64,000 bases of DNA from Tanypteryx hageni (taxonomy: Eukaryota > Arthropoda > Insecta > Odonata > Petaluridae): positions 195,618,370 to 195,682,369 of the forward strand of contig CM054115.1 in assembly GCA_028673005.1 (NCBI GenBank), read 5' to 3'. The first letter of the stretch is position 1, and every line of letters begins with the position of its first letter. A program made the translations under genes and the position numbers. The notes beneath the pieces were generated by a model. The model saw only the letters and a list, made by a program, of their open reading frames with translations, was not told the origin of the DNA and searched no databases. Shown in pieces: positions 33,269 to 43,564 of this stretch.

Positions 33269-35890
33269 ATGATGAAAAGCGTGACAAAGATAATAGCAAC
33301 GAACGATAGACTGATGGCAATAAAGCTAAAAGCAGTCCCAGTGGACATGCTGATAATCCAGGTATATATGCCAACGTCAGCTCATGACGATGAAGAAATA
33401 GATGAGATCTATGAGCAAATTAATGAAATTTACGAAGAAGACGGAAGAGGAAAGGTAAACTGCATAATAATGGGAGATTGGAACAGCATAGTCGGAGAAG
33501 GACAGGAAGAAAATGTTGTCGGGCAATACGGACTTGGGAAGAGAAATCGAGGAGGGGAGAAACTCGTAGAATTCTGCATCAATAATGACCTTGTAGTGAC
33601 TAATACATGGTTCAAAAACCATAAACGAAGGTTATACACATGGAAAAGCCCAGGAGATAGAATGAGATGCCAAATAGATTACATCCTTGTAAAACAAAGA
33701 TTTAGGAACAGCATAAAGAACGCCAAGGCATTGCAAGGAGCAGACATTGATTCAGATCACAGCCTTCTAATACTTGACGTGAGTACAAAGCTCAAACAAA
33801 TAAGAAAAACGAGAAGAGAAAGACAGACCTGGGACCTACAAAAACTGAAAGAAAGGCAGGATGTAGTCAGCATGAAGTTGGAAGATAACCTAAGAAAGTT
33901 GGAAAACAAACCGAAGACCGTCGATATAGAATGGGATGAAATTAAAACCAGTATCAAGGATACCTTGGATAAAGAGATTGGAAAACAAGAGAAGAAAATC
34001 AGAAAACCATGGATCACGAAGGAAATGCTGGAGAAAATGGATGAGAGACGAAAATGGAAAAACGTTAACAGTGAAGAAGGTAGAGCCAACTATAGGCGTA
34101 TAAACAATGAGTTGAGAAGGGTAACAGATAAAGCTAGAGAAAATTGGATAAAAGGAAAATGTGATGAAATAGAACAAATGGAGAAGTTAGGACGGTACGA
34201 TATGATGTACGCTAGGGCACTGGAATTAGAAGATAAGAAGTCTAATGGAATTTGTGGTAAAGGAATTATGAATACGGATGGGAAGATAGTCTCAGAAACA
34301 AAGGATGTAGCACAGGTATGGGAAGAATACATTAAGGAATTATACAGCAAACAGACAGGAGCGGCAAAAATAGAACTGGAAAATGAGGAAAACATTGAAG
34401 AAGATAACTTAGGACCAAGTATTATGGAGAGCGAAGTAGAAAAAGCGATAGTGGAACTTAAGAAGGGGAAAGCCACGGGCAGCGATGGAATACCGGCTGA
34501 GATACTTAAAGTCATAGGATCAGAAGGACTAAAAGCGATCACGAAATTAATTAATAAGATTTACGACACGGGAGAGTGGCCTCAGGATTTCCTAGAAGTA
34601 ACAATGATCCCTCTAAAGAAGAAGCCAAAGGCAATGCAGTGTAAAGATTACAGAACTATAAGCCTTCTGTCACACACATCGAAGATCATCACGAGGATTC
34701 TTAATAAAAGGCTGGAGAAAAAGGCAGAAGAAATAATAGGGGAAGATCAATTCGGTTTCAGAAAAGGACGAGGAAATAGAGATGCTATAGGAGTAGTTAG
34801 AATCATATCAGAAAGGGCAATAGAATACAGTCAAGATATCTGCGCATGTTTCGTAGACTGGCAGAAGGCCTTTGATAGAGTAAATTGGGTAAAGTTGATG
34901 AAGATATTAAAGGATATAGGTGTAGACTGGAAAGACAGGAGACTGATTAGGAATCTATATGAGAATCAAGTTGTAAAGGTCAGGTTTGAGAATGTGGACA
35001 CCTGCGGAATAAATATCGGTCGAGGAGTAAGACAAGGATGCTGCCTATCGCCAACCCTATTCAATATATATGGAGAAAGTCTAATGCAAGAAGCTTTAGA
35101 AGGCACAGGGGATTTCAAAATTGGAGGAAGGATTATAAGAACAGTAAAATACGCAGATGATCAAGTACTTCTAGCAAGAAAGGAAGAGGAGCTACAAAAA
35201 ATGATAAATAGACTAGTGATAACAGGTAGAAAATATGGTATGGAAATAAATACAGAAAAATCCAAGGTCATTCGAATATCGGGTAAAGAAGAGAATCTGA
35301 ACATAACTATTGGGGGAAAGCCATTAGAACAAGTTTCAGAATATAAATACCTTGGAAGTATCATAACAGGAGAGGCAAAATGTACGGATGAGATCAAAAC
35401 TAGAATAGGAAAAGCAAAAGCGGCTTTCAGGAGAAAGAAACAACTACTTACAGGGAATATAAGGGAAGATATCCGCAAGAAGTTGATAAAATGCTACGTA
35501 TGGAGTATAGCATTGTATGGGGCAGAAACATGGACGCTAAGGAAAAATGACATCAAATACTTGGAAAGCTTTGAAATGTGGACTTGGAGGAGAATGTTGA
35601 AGATAAAATGGACAGATAGGATGAAAAACGATGAAGTGCTACGAAGAATAGGAGAGAAGCGAATGATTATACAGACTATCAGAAAGAGGAAGGCTAACTG
35701 GGTTGGACATTACCTGAGGAGAGAGAGTATGATTAAAGACGTGTTAGAAGGAAAACTAGATGGGAAAAGGGAAAGAGGTAGGAAAAGGTTTCAGCTGATA
35801 GACGATCTGAAAGGGAAAGAGAGTTATCAAGATATAAAGAGGACAGCGGAAAATAGGAGTATATGGAGAACCAGGTTTAACCATGAATAA
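33269..35890 (+). CDS. RTE-like retrotransposon endonuclease-reverse transcriptase
   Basis: One open frame of 873 codons. Residues about 20-170 are the C-terminal two thirds of an apurinic-type endonuclease (QVYMPTS, MGDWNSIVG, then DSDHSLLIL). The first ~90 residues of that domain are absent. Reverse transcriptase follows from about residue 380: GSDGIPAEILK, DQFGFRKGRGNRDA, CFVDWQKAFDRVNW with the first catalytic Asp, GVRQGCCLSP, and KYADDQVLLA with the catalytic Asp pair. The C-terminal domain ends in RRESMIKDVLEGK. The start Met is only the first in frame; the true protein was longer. The ORF lies between (AT)n tracts and between two Penelope pieces. Clade RTE is my best guess. Confidence 0.85.
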   Translation: MMKSVTKIIATNDRLMAIKLKAVPVDMLIIQVYMPTSAHDDEEIDEIYEQINEIYEEDGRGKVNCIIMGDWNSIVGEGQEENVVGQYGLGKRNRGGEKLVEFCINNDLVVTNTWFKNHKRRLYTWKSPGDRMRCQIDYILVKQRFRNSIKNAKALQGADIDSDHSLLILDVSTKLKQIRKTRRERQTWDLQKLKERQDVVSMKLEDNLRKLENKPKTVDIEWDEIKTSIKDTLDKEIGKQEKKIRKPWITKEMLEKMDERRKWKNVNSEEGRANYRRINNELRRVTDKARENWIKGKCDEIEQMEKLGRYDMMYARALELEDKKSNGICGKGIMNTDGKIVSETKDVAQVWEEYIKELYSKQTGAAKIELENEENIEEDNLGPSIMESEVEKAIVELKKGKATGSDGIPAEILKVIGSEGLKAITKLINKIYDTGEWPQDFLEVTMIPLKKKPKAMQCKDYRTISLLSHTSKIITRILNKRLEKKAEEIIGEDQFGFRKGRGNRDAIGVVRIISERAIEYSQDICACFVDWQKAFDRVNWVKLMKILKDIGVDWKDRRLIRNLYENQVVKVRFENVDTCGINIGRGVRQGCCLSPTLFNIYGESLMQEALEGTGDFKIGGRIIRTVKYADDQVLLARKEEELQKMINRLVITGRKYGMEINTEKSKVIRISGKEENLNITIGGKPLEQVSEYKYLGSIITGEAKCTDEIKTRIGKAKAAFRRKKQLLTGNIREDIRKKLIKCYVWSIALYGAETWTLRKNDIKYLESFEMWTWRRMLKIKWTDRMKNDEVLRRIGEKRMIIQTIRKRKANWVGHYLRRESMIKDVLEGKLDGKRERGRKRFQLIDDLKGKESYQDIKRTAENRSIWRTRFNHE

Positions 35891-35926
35891 TCACAGACCT
35901 GTCTACGGACAGACTACCTATGATGA

Positions 35927-35928
<2 letters not shown>

Positions 35929-35971
<43 letters not shown>
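35929..35971. repeat. (AT)n microsatellite
   Basis: About 21 AT units after GATGATGAT. It may be the RTE-like element's own 3' tail or the pre-existing target. Confidence 0.95.
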
Positions 35972-35974
<3 letters not shown>

Positions 35975-37596
35975 CTCTATTGATCCCCTACAAACCCCGC
36001 ACACCTACATTCTACCTTCTCCCTAAAATCCACAATCCCAACATCCCCGGCCGCCCCATTGTTGCCAGCTTTATCTCCCCTACAGAACGCATCTCCGCCT
36101 TCGTTGACTCCCACCTACAATCTCTCATTCGTCAATTCCCTTCCTTCAACCAAGACACTAACCACTTTCTCAAACGCCTCAAACACCTCCCCTTTCCTCT
36201 CCCACCCAATACCATTTTGGCCACTATCGATGTCTGTTCCCTCTACACAAACATCCCCCACGATGATGGACTCTCTGCCCTTAGTAAACTCCTGGACTCA
36301 AGACCACCCGACGATAGACCTTCCTCCCATTTCTTATTAGACTTGGCAGCTATGGTGCTAAAAATGAACAACTTCACCTTCGATGGGCGTCACTACCTTC
36401 AAATTAGAGGCACTGCGATGGGCACCCGTATGGCGCCTTCATACGCCAATTGTTACTTGGGAGAATGGGAACGACTCTTCCTCAACGTATAACTCAGACC
36501 ACTTTTGTGGCTGAGATACATCGACGATGCCTTCCTCATTTGGACGCATGGACCTGACTCTCTCTATTCCTTTCTCTCGCGCCTCTCCTCCCATCCTTCA
36601 CTCTCTTTCACCCACCAATCCTCTACCTCCCACATCACATTCCTGGATGTCGATCTTTACCTTCAAGACAGAAAAATTCGCACCTGTGTTCATATCAAAC
36701 CCACCAACAGCCTCCAATATCTCCACTTTGATAGCTGCCATCCCCTTCATACCAAAACCTCTATCCCCTATGCCCTTGCTCGTCGAGGATGGAGGCTTTG
36801 TAATGATAGAGCTTCCCTTCTACAATACTACTCTGTCCTCGAGGACGCTCTCCTCAAACGTGGCTACCCTCCAGTTTTGGTCCGCGAACAGATCCATAGG
36901 GCGATGACGCCTACCCACCATGGATCCCTTCCACACACACCTACTATCCCTGTATCAACCCCTCCACTCACTCTTACTACACTTTTCCTTCCTGGTATCC
37001 ACGAAGCCCTCAAAACAATCCTCCATGCTGCCCACCCAATTCTTCCCTCTTCCTCCCACCAGTCCCTGATTACCAACCTTTTTGCCAATCCCCCGCTCCT
37101 CTCCTTCCGCCGGCCCCCCAATTTGGGAAATATCTTGTGGATGAAGGAACTTCCCACTTCCACCACGCCTCTTGCAATAGGGTCTCACCCCTGCGGCAAA
37201 CCTCGCTGCCTCACTTGCCCTATCCACCTATCCTCATCTTCTTTCTCGAGTCCCTCCACCAATATCACCTACCCCATCACCTCTAGAAGCAACTGCACCA
37301 CCCGAAACGTCATTTACCTCCTTACCTGCACTCTTTGTCCCGCGTTTTATGTAGGCCTCACCAGCAATTCGTTAAATATCCGCATGAACGGTCACCGGAA
37401 TAGCGTCTCTCTCAGACGCCCTCTCCCAATTGCATTACACGCCAATGCCCACAATGTCCCCTTCAATAGTTGCTACATTGTAAGGGTTATTCGCGCCTTA
37501 CCCAATGAAACTCCTGCCCCCCTTCTCCGACACTGGGAACTTGCACACATACATCTTCTTGACTCTTTCTCTCCGCCTGGCCTCAACCTCCGCTAA
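35971..37596 (+). pseudogene. Penelope-like element RT and GIY-YIG endonuclease, one stop
   Basis: A single frame with one internal TAA at 36490-36492. Before the stop: FYLLPKIHNP, GRPIVAS, TIDVCSLYTNI with the motif A Asp, and GTAMGTRMAPSYANCYLG. Soon after it: LRYIDDAFLIW, the YIDD catalytic pair. Downstream a cysteine motif CGKPRCLTCPIH precedes VIYLLTC...FYVGLTSNSLNIRMNGH, the GIY-YIG nuclease of Penelope-like elements with its conserved Arg. The N-terminal quarter is missing, as homology begins right at the microsatellite. Penelope RT is telomerase-related and primes on nicked target DNA. Apart from one stop and the truncation the ORF is well kept. Confidence 0.88.
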
Positions 37597-37749
37597 CCCT
37601 ATTTGCCCCCTTACAATGTCTCCTTGTTACTTTGTAACTATTCGCACTCTACCTCGTCACACTCCCTCCTTATTGGCTATCCACCCTTCCTACTCCCCGC
37701 CTCCTCCTATCATCAACCTCCCCACATCACCCTGTCATTCCCCGCGCAG

Positions 37750-37912
37750 TGTGTCACTCCCATTTACTGCTGAAGAAGGGCATAGGCCCGATAAGCTTGC
37801 GTGTTTTTTGTTTTTGTGTTCGTGTGTTCAACGTGTCTCTTCGACGCCCCCAGCAGCCTGCCAACTTGGTCTCCGACTTGGTAAGTGTCCGCTGGGCTTC
37901 CTTCATTTCCTT
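37750..37912 (+). repeat. Penelope 3' terminal region with hammerhead-like word (locus 3)
   Basis: CTGAAGA (37770-37776), one extra A, GGGC/GCCC with loop ATAG, then GATAAGCTT. Relative to locus 2 the layout is the same, but the GAAA box reads GATAA, so the core is probably inactive. CCAACTTGGTCTCCGACTTGG and AGTGTCCGCTGGGCTTCCTT close the element and match the inverse piece at 33166-33226. (AT)n with TTTA units follows to 37960. Confidence 0.65.
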
Positions 37913-37966
37913 AAGTCTATATATATATATATATATATTTATTTATTTATATATATACACACACTA

Positions 37967-39426
37967 GTAGAAGGTGCTTGCATACTGCAAGCACTTGATC
38001 TCACCTTAAAAAACATTAATTTTTCAGCGAGTTAATTCATCATGAGAAATATTTCTTTAACTCTAAAGATTATCTCTGGACCGATTTCCGTTTTTCATTA
38101 TGGAACAATAATGGAGTAAAACAATCACTAATTTTTTCTATTTCAGCAATATTATACTTTTACCACATTGGGTGAATAATGCCACACATCTGCCAAATTT
38201 TAAATCAGTAGTACAATGAGAAGTGAAATAGCATTTATCTAATTGTTTAAATTTAAAGGCCGCAATAACGATCAGTTTTTTTAGATATGATGGAGAAACC
38301 TACAGATAAAATGAGACTTCACACCTAAGTGACATGAGTTCGACTCCAGAAATTCCGAAAGTTGCGTTTTTTCCCATAAGAAAAGCATTGCGCCATTTTT
38401 GTAAATTAATTATGGGCGCTTGCCGGTAAGCTAGAAAAATGAAATTTTCAGTGTTGCTAGACGGCCGCAATATCTATTGAGAATTATTGTTACTTTTGCT
38501 TACAGTGTCCTGGGTTCGACTCCAGGTACCCCGGAATATCTCCCATAAGTTAGCATGGGAAAAAGTTATCCCAGTGTGCAGACCAATCTAATAGGTTAAG
38601 GAAGCTGAAATATTGCAGGTCAATAGAATTTTTCTCATAACCAACTATTAAAATCGAAAATTTCAAAATTGTTAATTTTTAGGGGTCGTTATAACCCCAT
38701 TTGTACTTTAAAGTTTAATAATTTTTATCTTGGAAATTATACGCTGTAGGTTCGAGTTTTTGAAATCATTTTATAGAAAATTATACATAGAAAAAAGGAA
38801 ATTTTGAAAAAAATAAAAAAATTCGACCGCTAAAAATTCGCAATTGTTTAAACATATTTTTGAGGTTTATGTATTATCGAATGTGCTACGAAGCTGAAAT
38901 TTTTTTAGAGGTAGTATTTGTAAAAAAACGAAATAGGGATTATACAAATTTTGATATTTTAATTTGTTTGGCAGTAAAAATTCTTAAAGTTTAAACAAAT
39001 AGGTAAATGTTTAGATACTACGGGGCGAGTTAGAGAGCTGACATTTTCAAGTTATTTAGAGTTTAGTCTATTTAAACGAATAAACATTTCATTGTATCTA
39101 TCAAATTCTTATTGCGGCCGTTAAAAATTATTTAATTTAAACAATTAGATAAATGTTATTTCACTTCTAAATGTGCTACAAATTTAAAATTTTGCATAAA
39201 TGTGTGGCATTATTAACCCAATGTGGAAAACGTATAAGATTCAAATAATTGCAAAAATTATCAATTGTTTTACTCCATTATTGTTCCATAAGGATAAAAA
39301 GAAATTTGGTCCCTAGGAGAAATCTTTTGAATTTAAGAAATATTTCCCATGATGAAATATCTCTCTAAAAAATTAATGTTTTTTCAAGTTAAGATTAAAT
39401 GCTTGCAGTATGCAAGCACCTTCTAC
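37967..39426. mobile_element. TIR element with palindromic ends (copy 2)
   Basis: Ends GTAGAAGGTGCTTGCATACTG and its perfect inverse (finishing CCTTCTAC at 39426) lie between TA dinucleotides (37965-37966 and 39427-39428). Terminal similarity extends ~110 bp inward. The interior (1.46 kb) shares with copy 1 CATGAGTTCGACTCCAGAAAT and CTGGGTTCGACTCCAGG, and with repeat X the GTGCTACGAAGCTGAAATTT word that recurs roughly every 100-200 bp. No ORF. Confidence 0.82.
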
Positions 39427-39429
39427 TAG

Positions 39430-40321
39430 TCATGATATATAGACGTTTCTTACAGAGGAGGAGGAGATAACATATAACATATAGGAGGATACTAATGTTT
39501 AGGCACTTCCAGATGAGCTAGAGATTTGAAATTTTTTTCTTAGGTAGGATTTTGTGCAAAACCGACTAGAAAAGAACAAAAATCTTTAAAAAGTGCAACA
39601 ATGCGGCAGCTAAAAATTCGCAATTGTTTAATCAAATTTTCAAGGTTTATGTAGTTCCGCATGTGCTACGGAGTTGAAATTTTTTTAATAAGTAGAATTC
39701 TTAAAAAAACGAAATAGGGATTATAGAAATTTTGGTATTTTAATCTGTTCGGAAGTCAAAAATTCCTAAAGTTTAAACAAATAGATAACTGTTTAGACAG
39801 TTGTATAAAACTCCTTAAGCCAAAAAAAATTGTAGGGTAAGCCCTATGCATTTCGCCCACTAAGTGGGCATCTTCAGGGGAGAACCTGCCTTGGCAGTGA
39901 ACAAGGTTCAACTGCCATTACGGGATGAGCTAGGTAGCTGAAATTTTCAAGTTATGTACAGAGTAGTGAATTTGCACAAATAAACATTTGTATCTCTCCA
40001 TCAACATATTGCGGCGGCCGTTAACAATGTTTAAAATTTAAATAATTCGAAAAATATTATTTCACTTCTAGAAGTACTACAACTTTAAAATTTGGCAGAA
40101 ATGTGTAGCATTAGTATCCCATAATGGAGAAAGTATAAAATTCGTAAAATTGGAAAGTTTTGGGATTGTTTTAAAATATTATTTTTACATAAGGGAAAAA
40201 CGAAAATCGCTCCGGAGATGAAATATTTAAAATTAAAAAAATATTTGTAATGATGAAATGTGAAAAATGAATGTTTTTTTATGTTGAGATGATATGCTTG
40301 CAGAATGCAAGCACCAACTAC
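39430..40321 (+). repeat. Repeat X plus 3' half of TIR element (copy 3)
   Basis: 39430-39790 is the plus copy of repeat X; 39914-40321 continues like the right half of the TIR element and ends in the hairpin TGCTTGCAGAATGCAAGCA and CAACTAC before TA. A foreign segment at 39798-39913 interrupts it. Confidence 0.75.
39798..39913 (-). ncRNA. ~115-bp insert with hammerhead-like motif (locus 4)
   Basis: Compared with the paralogous site near 39015 (GTTTAGATACTACGGG), 39790-39920 carries an extra segment. On the minus strand it reads CCC, CTGAAGA (39877-39871), one T, a perfect helix II GCCCAC/GTGGGC with loop TTA, GAAA (39854-39851), the palindrome ATGCAT, then GGG, which pairs with CCC as helix I. 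N at position 7 of the core is free in hammerheads, so CTGAAGA fits. Ends of the insert are inverse words (CAGTTG/CAACTG). Confidence 0.6.
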
Positions 40322-40324
40322 TAG

Positions 40325-41030
40325 TATATCTATAAAAGTAAGTCTTTGTATGTATGTGTGTGATTCTATAACTCGAGAACTACAGAAAATAGAAGTGAAA
40401 GGTATCATTTTAATCGCAGTGCAGAGAAAGTTGGTGTAGTAGGGTTTTTAAACTGATTTGATTAACCCTTTTAATTTTTAAAAATATTTTCTCTTCTAAT
40501 TTTTTTCATTTGAATAACACGGGAATGTGTGTAGACAAATTTTAATTTGGACTTTAAAATTACTAATAAACCTAGTACTAGTTTCAGACATGAGCCCAGG
40601 AATGCAGAAATGAATGAAGTTTTGTTTTCCTACCGTCGAATTTCAAATGTACGGACCAAAGATTTCCTAAAGTACACTTTTAACAGCAAAATTTCGACAT
40701 TTTTAATCTAAAGCTTATGGCTCTCATGTATATCCAATTGTTTCCGACTTCTTGAACTAGGAAAACCGGGTATGCGAGTTTCATATTTTTATCATGGTAA
40801 CGTAAATAAACGAACTTCTGTCAATAGCATTGTTTATTGTGAGATAAAGATGAGCCCAAGCTATAGGTGAAAGCGACTACGTAAATGCAAGAGTCATATT
40901 TTTAAGGTATACGTATAGTGTGAAAATAGCGGAAAACGGAGAGAAAAAGGTAAAAATTTAAAAAAACTTCATCAGAAATGTCAAAACTTGAAACATTTGC
41001 CTGCATCAAAATAATTAATATTTTATTAAG
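40325..41030. other. No gene seen
   Basis: AT-rich; begins with TATATCTATAAAAGTAAGTC and ATAACTCGAGAACTACAG, typical of old dispersed repeats, but I could not pair it in this window. Confidence 0.5.
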
Positions 41031-41039
41031 TTGGGTTAA

Positions 41040-43110
41040 CTTCTCAAGCTTCAGGTCGCGCCTACGAGAAATACTACATGGCTTCCGTAATATGACCGAA
41101 CGATCAGGTGCTGAGTCGTCATGGACACTATTCAAGGATATAATGCTAGAGGGCATCGATAAGTATATTCCAATTAAATTGAAGGTCGACAATAAAGAGC
41201 CACGTTGGTGCAATATGCAAGTTAGGAGTGCGCTTAGGCGTCAGAGAATAAGCCACGCGAAAATAAAAAAATATGCCGTCTACATCATCCGATGAATATA
41301 GAGCAACTGAAGTTAAGACGTATAAGGGATCCCGCGCTAAAGCGAGAAATACTATGCGTGAGGCTTTTACTAACTTCCGGAATAAGGTATTAAATAATTA
41401 TTTGAAGGAGGACCCTAAAGCGTTTTGGTCCTATGTGAGAAAGGTCCAAGGTAGAGGCTCTACCATACCTTCCCTGCGTAATGACTCGGGTGCCGTTATT
41501 CATGATAGCGTAGAGAAAGCCAACCTGTTAAACGGTCATTTTGTAAAAGCATTCACAGCCGTCAGCGACCATTGCGTACATTATGCATCCGCAATAAGGA
41601 GGAACCTGAGGTGGTAATAGCAAAACAATTGAGTTCCATCAGACATAACAAAGCCACTGGCCCCGAAGAAATTCCTGCTCGCGTTTTAAAAGGATTAGCT
41701 GAAGAAATAGCACCTTTTCATCGGATAATCTTCGAGAAATCCATTTCTCGCGCAAAGGTCCCTAGCGACCGGAGGTTAGCGCACGTTACCCCAATTCATA
41801 AGGGTGGCGACAAGGAGAACCCAGAAAATTACAGGCCGATTTCCTTAACTTGGATATCGTGTAAGATTCTCAAGCATATACTCGTTAGCAACATAATGCG
41901 ATTTCTTGATAGTAATTCATTGTTAGATGATTGTCACACGGCTTCAGGAAAGGTAGGCCTTGTGATATTCAGCTCGGTCTTTTTGTGAATTGTATACTGA
42001 GAAACTGAGAAAATAATAGGAAAGTCGATGCCATCTTCTTAGATTTAAAGCTATGCTATGATAAGGTACCTCACAGGAAGTTAATAACGAAATTAGAAAC
42101 CTTAGGCGTTAATTCTAAAATCGTTAGTTGGATCCGTGAATTTTTAAATCATAGGAAGCAGATGGTTGTTATAGATGGGAAATCTTCGAACTTAGTGGAG
42201 GTTGTCTCTGACGTTCCGCAGGGTAGTGTAATTGGTCCGTTGTTATTTCTAATTTATATAAACGATATCGGCTCAGTAGTAAGAAGTAAAATTAGGCTTT
42301 TCGCGGACGACACCGTCATCTATAGAGAAATAAACAATCCGGAAGACCGCAAGTATCTCCAAAATGGCCTAGAAGCTATTTCTGCATGGTGTAAGGAATG
42401 GCAGTTAGAGATCGATCAAAAGAAAAGCTGCGTCATCAACTTCTGGAGAACCAAGAGTATCTCGTTGGATAATAATTATTCGTTGGACGGAGTAGAGATT
42501 CCAGTTTCAGACTCGATTAAATATCTCGGAGTCACGATCTATCGTGATCTCTCGTGGGACACCCACATTCGCCGCTAACAAAAAGCTGGCCTTTATAGTG
42601 GGAATAGTTTGAAATAGCTCCGAAAAAGTGAAAGAATTATGTAATTTATCCTTGGTTCGACCACAGGTCGAATATGCTTCAGCTGTGTGGGATCCCTACG
42701 AAAAGGGACTCACTAACGAGATAGAAAAGGTTCAGCGTAGGGCAGCTAGATTTGTAAAGAGGAATTACGATAGTAAACGAAGCGTAACATCATTAATAGA
42801 AAATCTGAATTGGACATCGTTAGAGGAGCCTAGGCTGCAGGCTCGATTTAAACTACTGGAAAAATTTATGTCGGAGTGACTAGCGAATGAGGTAGTAGGA
42901 CTTATCAGAAGCCCGACGTATCTCGGAAGGCAGGACAGTGAGGATAAGATTTGCGAGATAGACTGTAGAACGGAGCGATATAGAGGATCGTTTTTCCCTA
43001 GGACGATAAGAGAACATAATAGGAAAATATAACGTAGGAAAACTATGGACCCTTGGTGCACTGAATCCCCTGCCATCCACCAAAACGGTGACTTGCAGGG
43101 TATCGTGTAG
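41040..43110 (+). pseudogene. CR1-like ORF2 copy, 5'-truncated and broken
   Basis: Five short plus frames follow the ORF2 at 60588-63389 in order: linker (SALRRQR, then TMREAFTNFRNKVLN), RT start (RPISLTWISCKILKH), VPQGSVIGPLLFLIY and FADDTVIYREI, SWDTHIRR, and the C-terminal LVRPQVEYASAVWD to FMSE. At least five frameshifts or stops separate them. The endonuclease is missing. The 3' UTR runs to TGTAGATGTAGATA at about 43105, the tail shared with the copies at 29.2 and 60.5 kb. Confidence 0.88.
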
Positions 43111-43229
43111 ATGTAGATATACCTTCTTAAAAAGTGGCATTCCTTATACATAAAGCGCACCAAGAAATTCCAAAAATTTTACAAAAAAACTTGTAGGCAT
43201 TTCCATTTTCCATATGATATCAGGTAAAA

Positions 43230-43560
43230 ATCGACTTTTTGACTTGCAGGCTTTAATTCTTTTTGAGATCTAAATAAGAATAAATTGACCTATAATCTTC
43301 GGATCTCGCCTATTTCAAAGAAAAATCTATGATGTTTTTTATTCCGTTCACCTTTTCCCGCATACAGTTCGAAATTCCTCATGTTAAATGTTTAATTCAC
43401 ATATTTTGGGGAAATCTTGCCATTTTAACGGGATGTTGCCATGCCAACCCGTTACATTTTTAAACCTTGAAATCCAATAGTTATTTCAATCCTTATGGGC
43501 GAAAGCGTGCTTTGAATGCTCTTACAATTAGTACGAGAGAGAGAGGAGAGAGAGATTCTT
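43230..43560 (+). repeat. Dispersed repeat shared with 15820-16205
   Basis: Shared words in order, ending in GCTTTGAATGCT, TAGTACGAGAGA and a GA-rich tract. Confidence 0.6.
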
Positions 43561-43564
43561 TTCA

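Noticed and set aside
32446..33348. ORFs with Ile-Tyr or Val-Cys runs
   Set aside because: They are translations of (AT)n and (GT)n microsatellites and of the palindrome.
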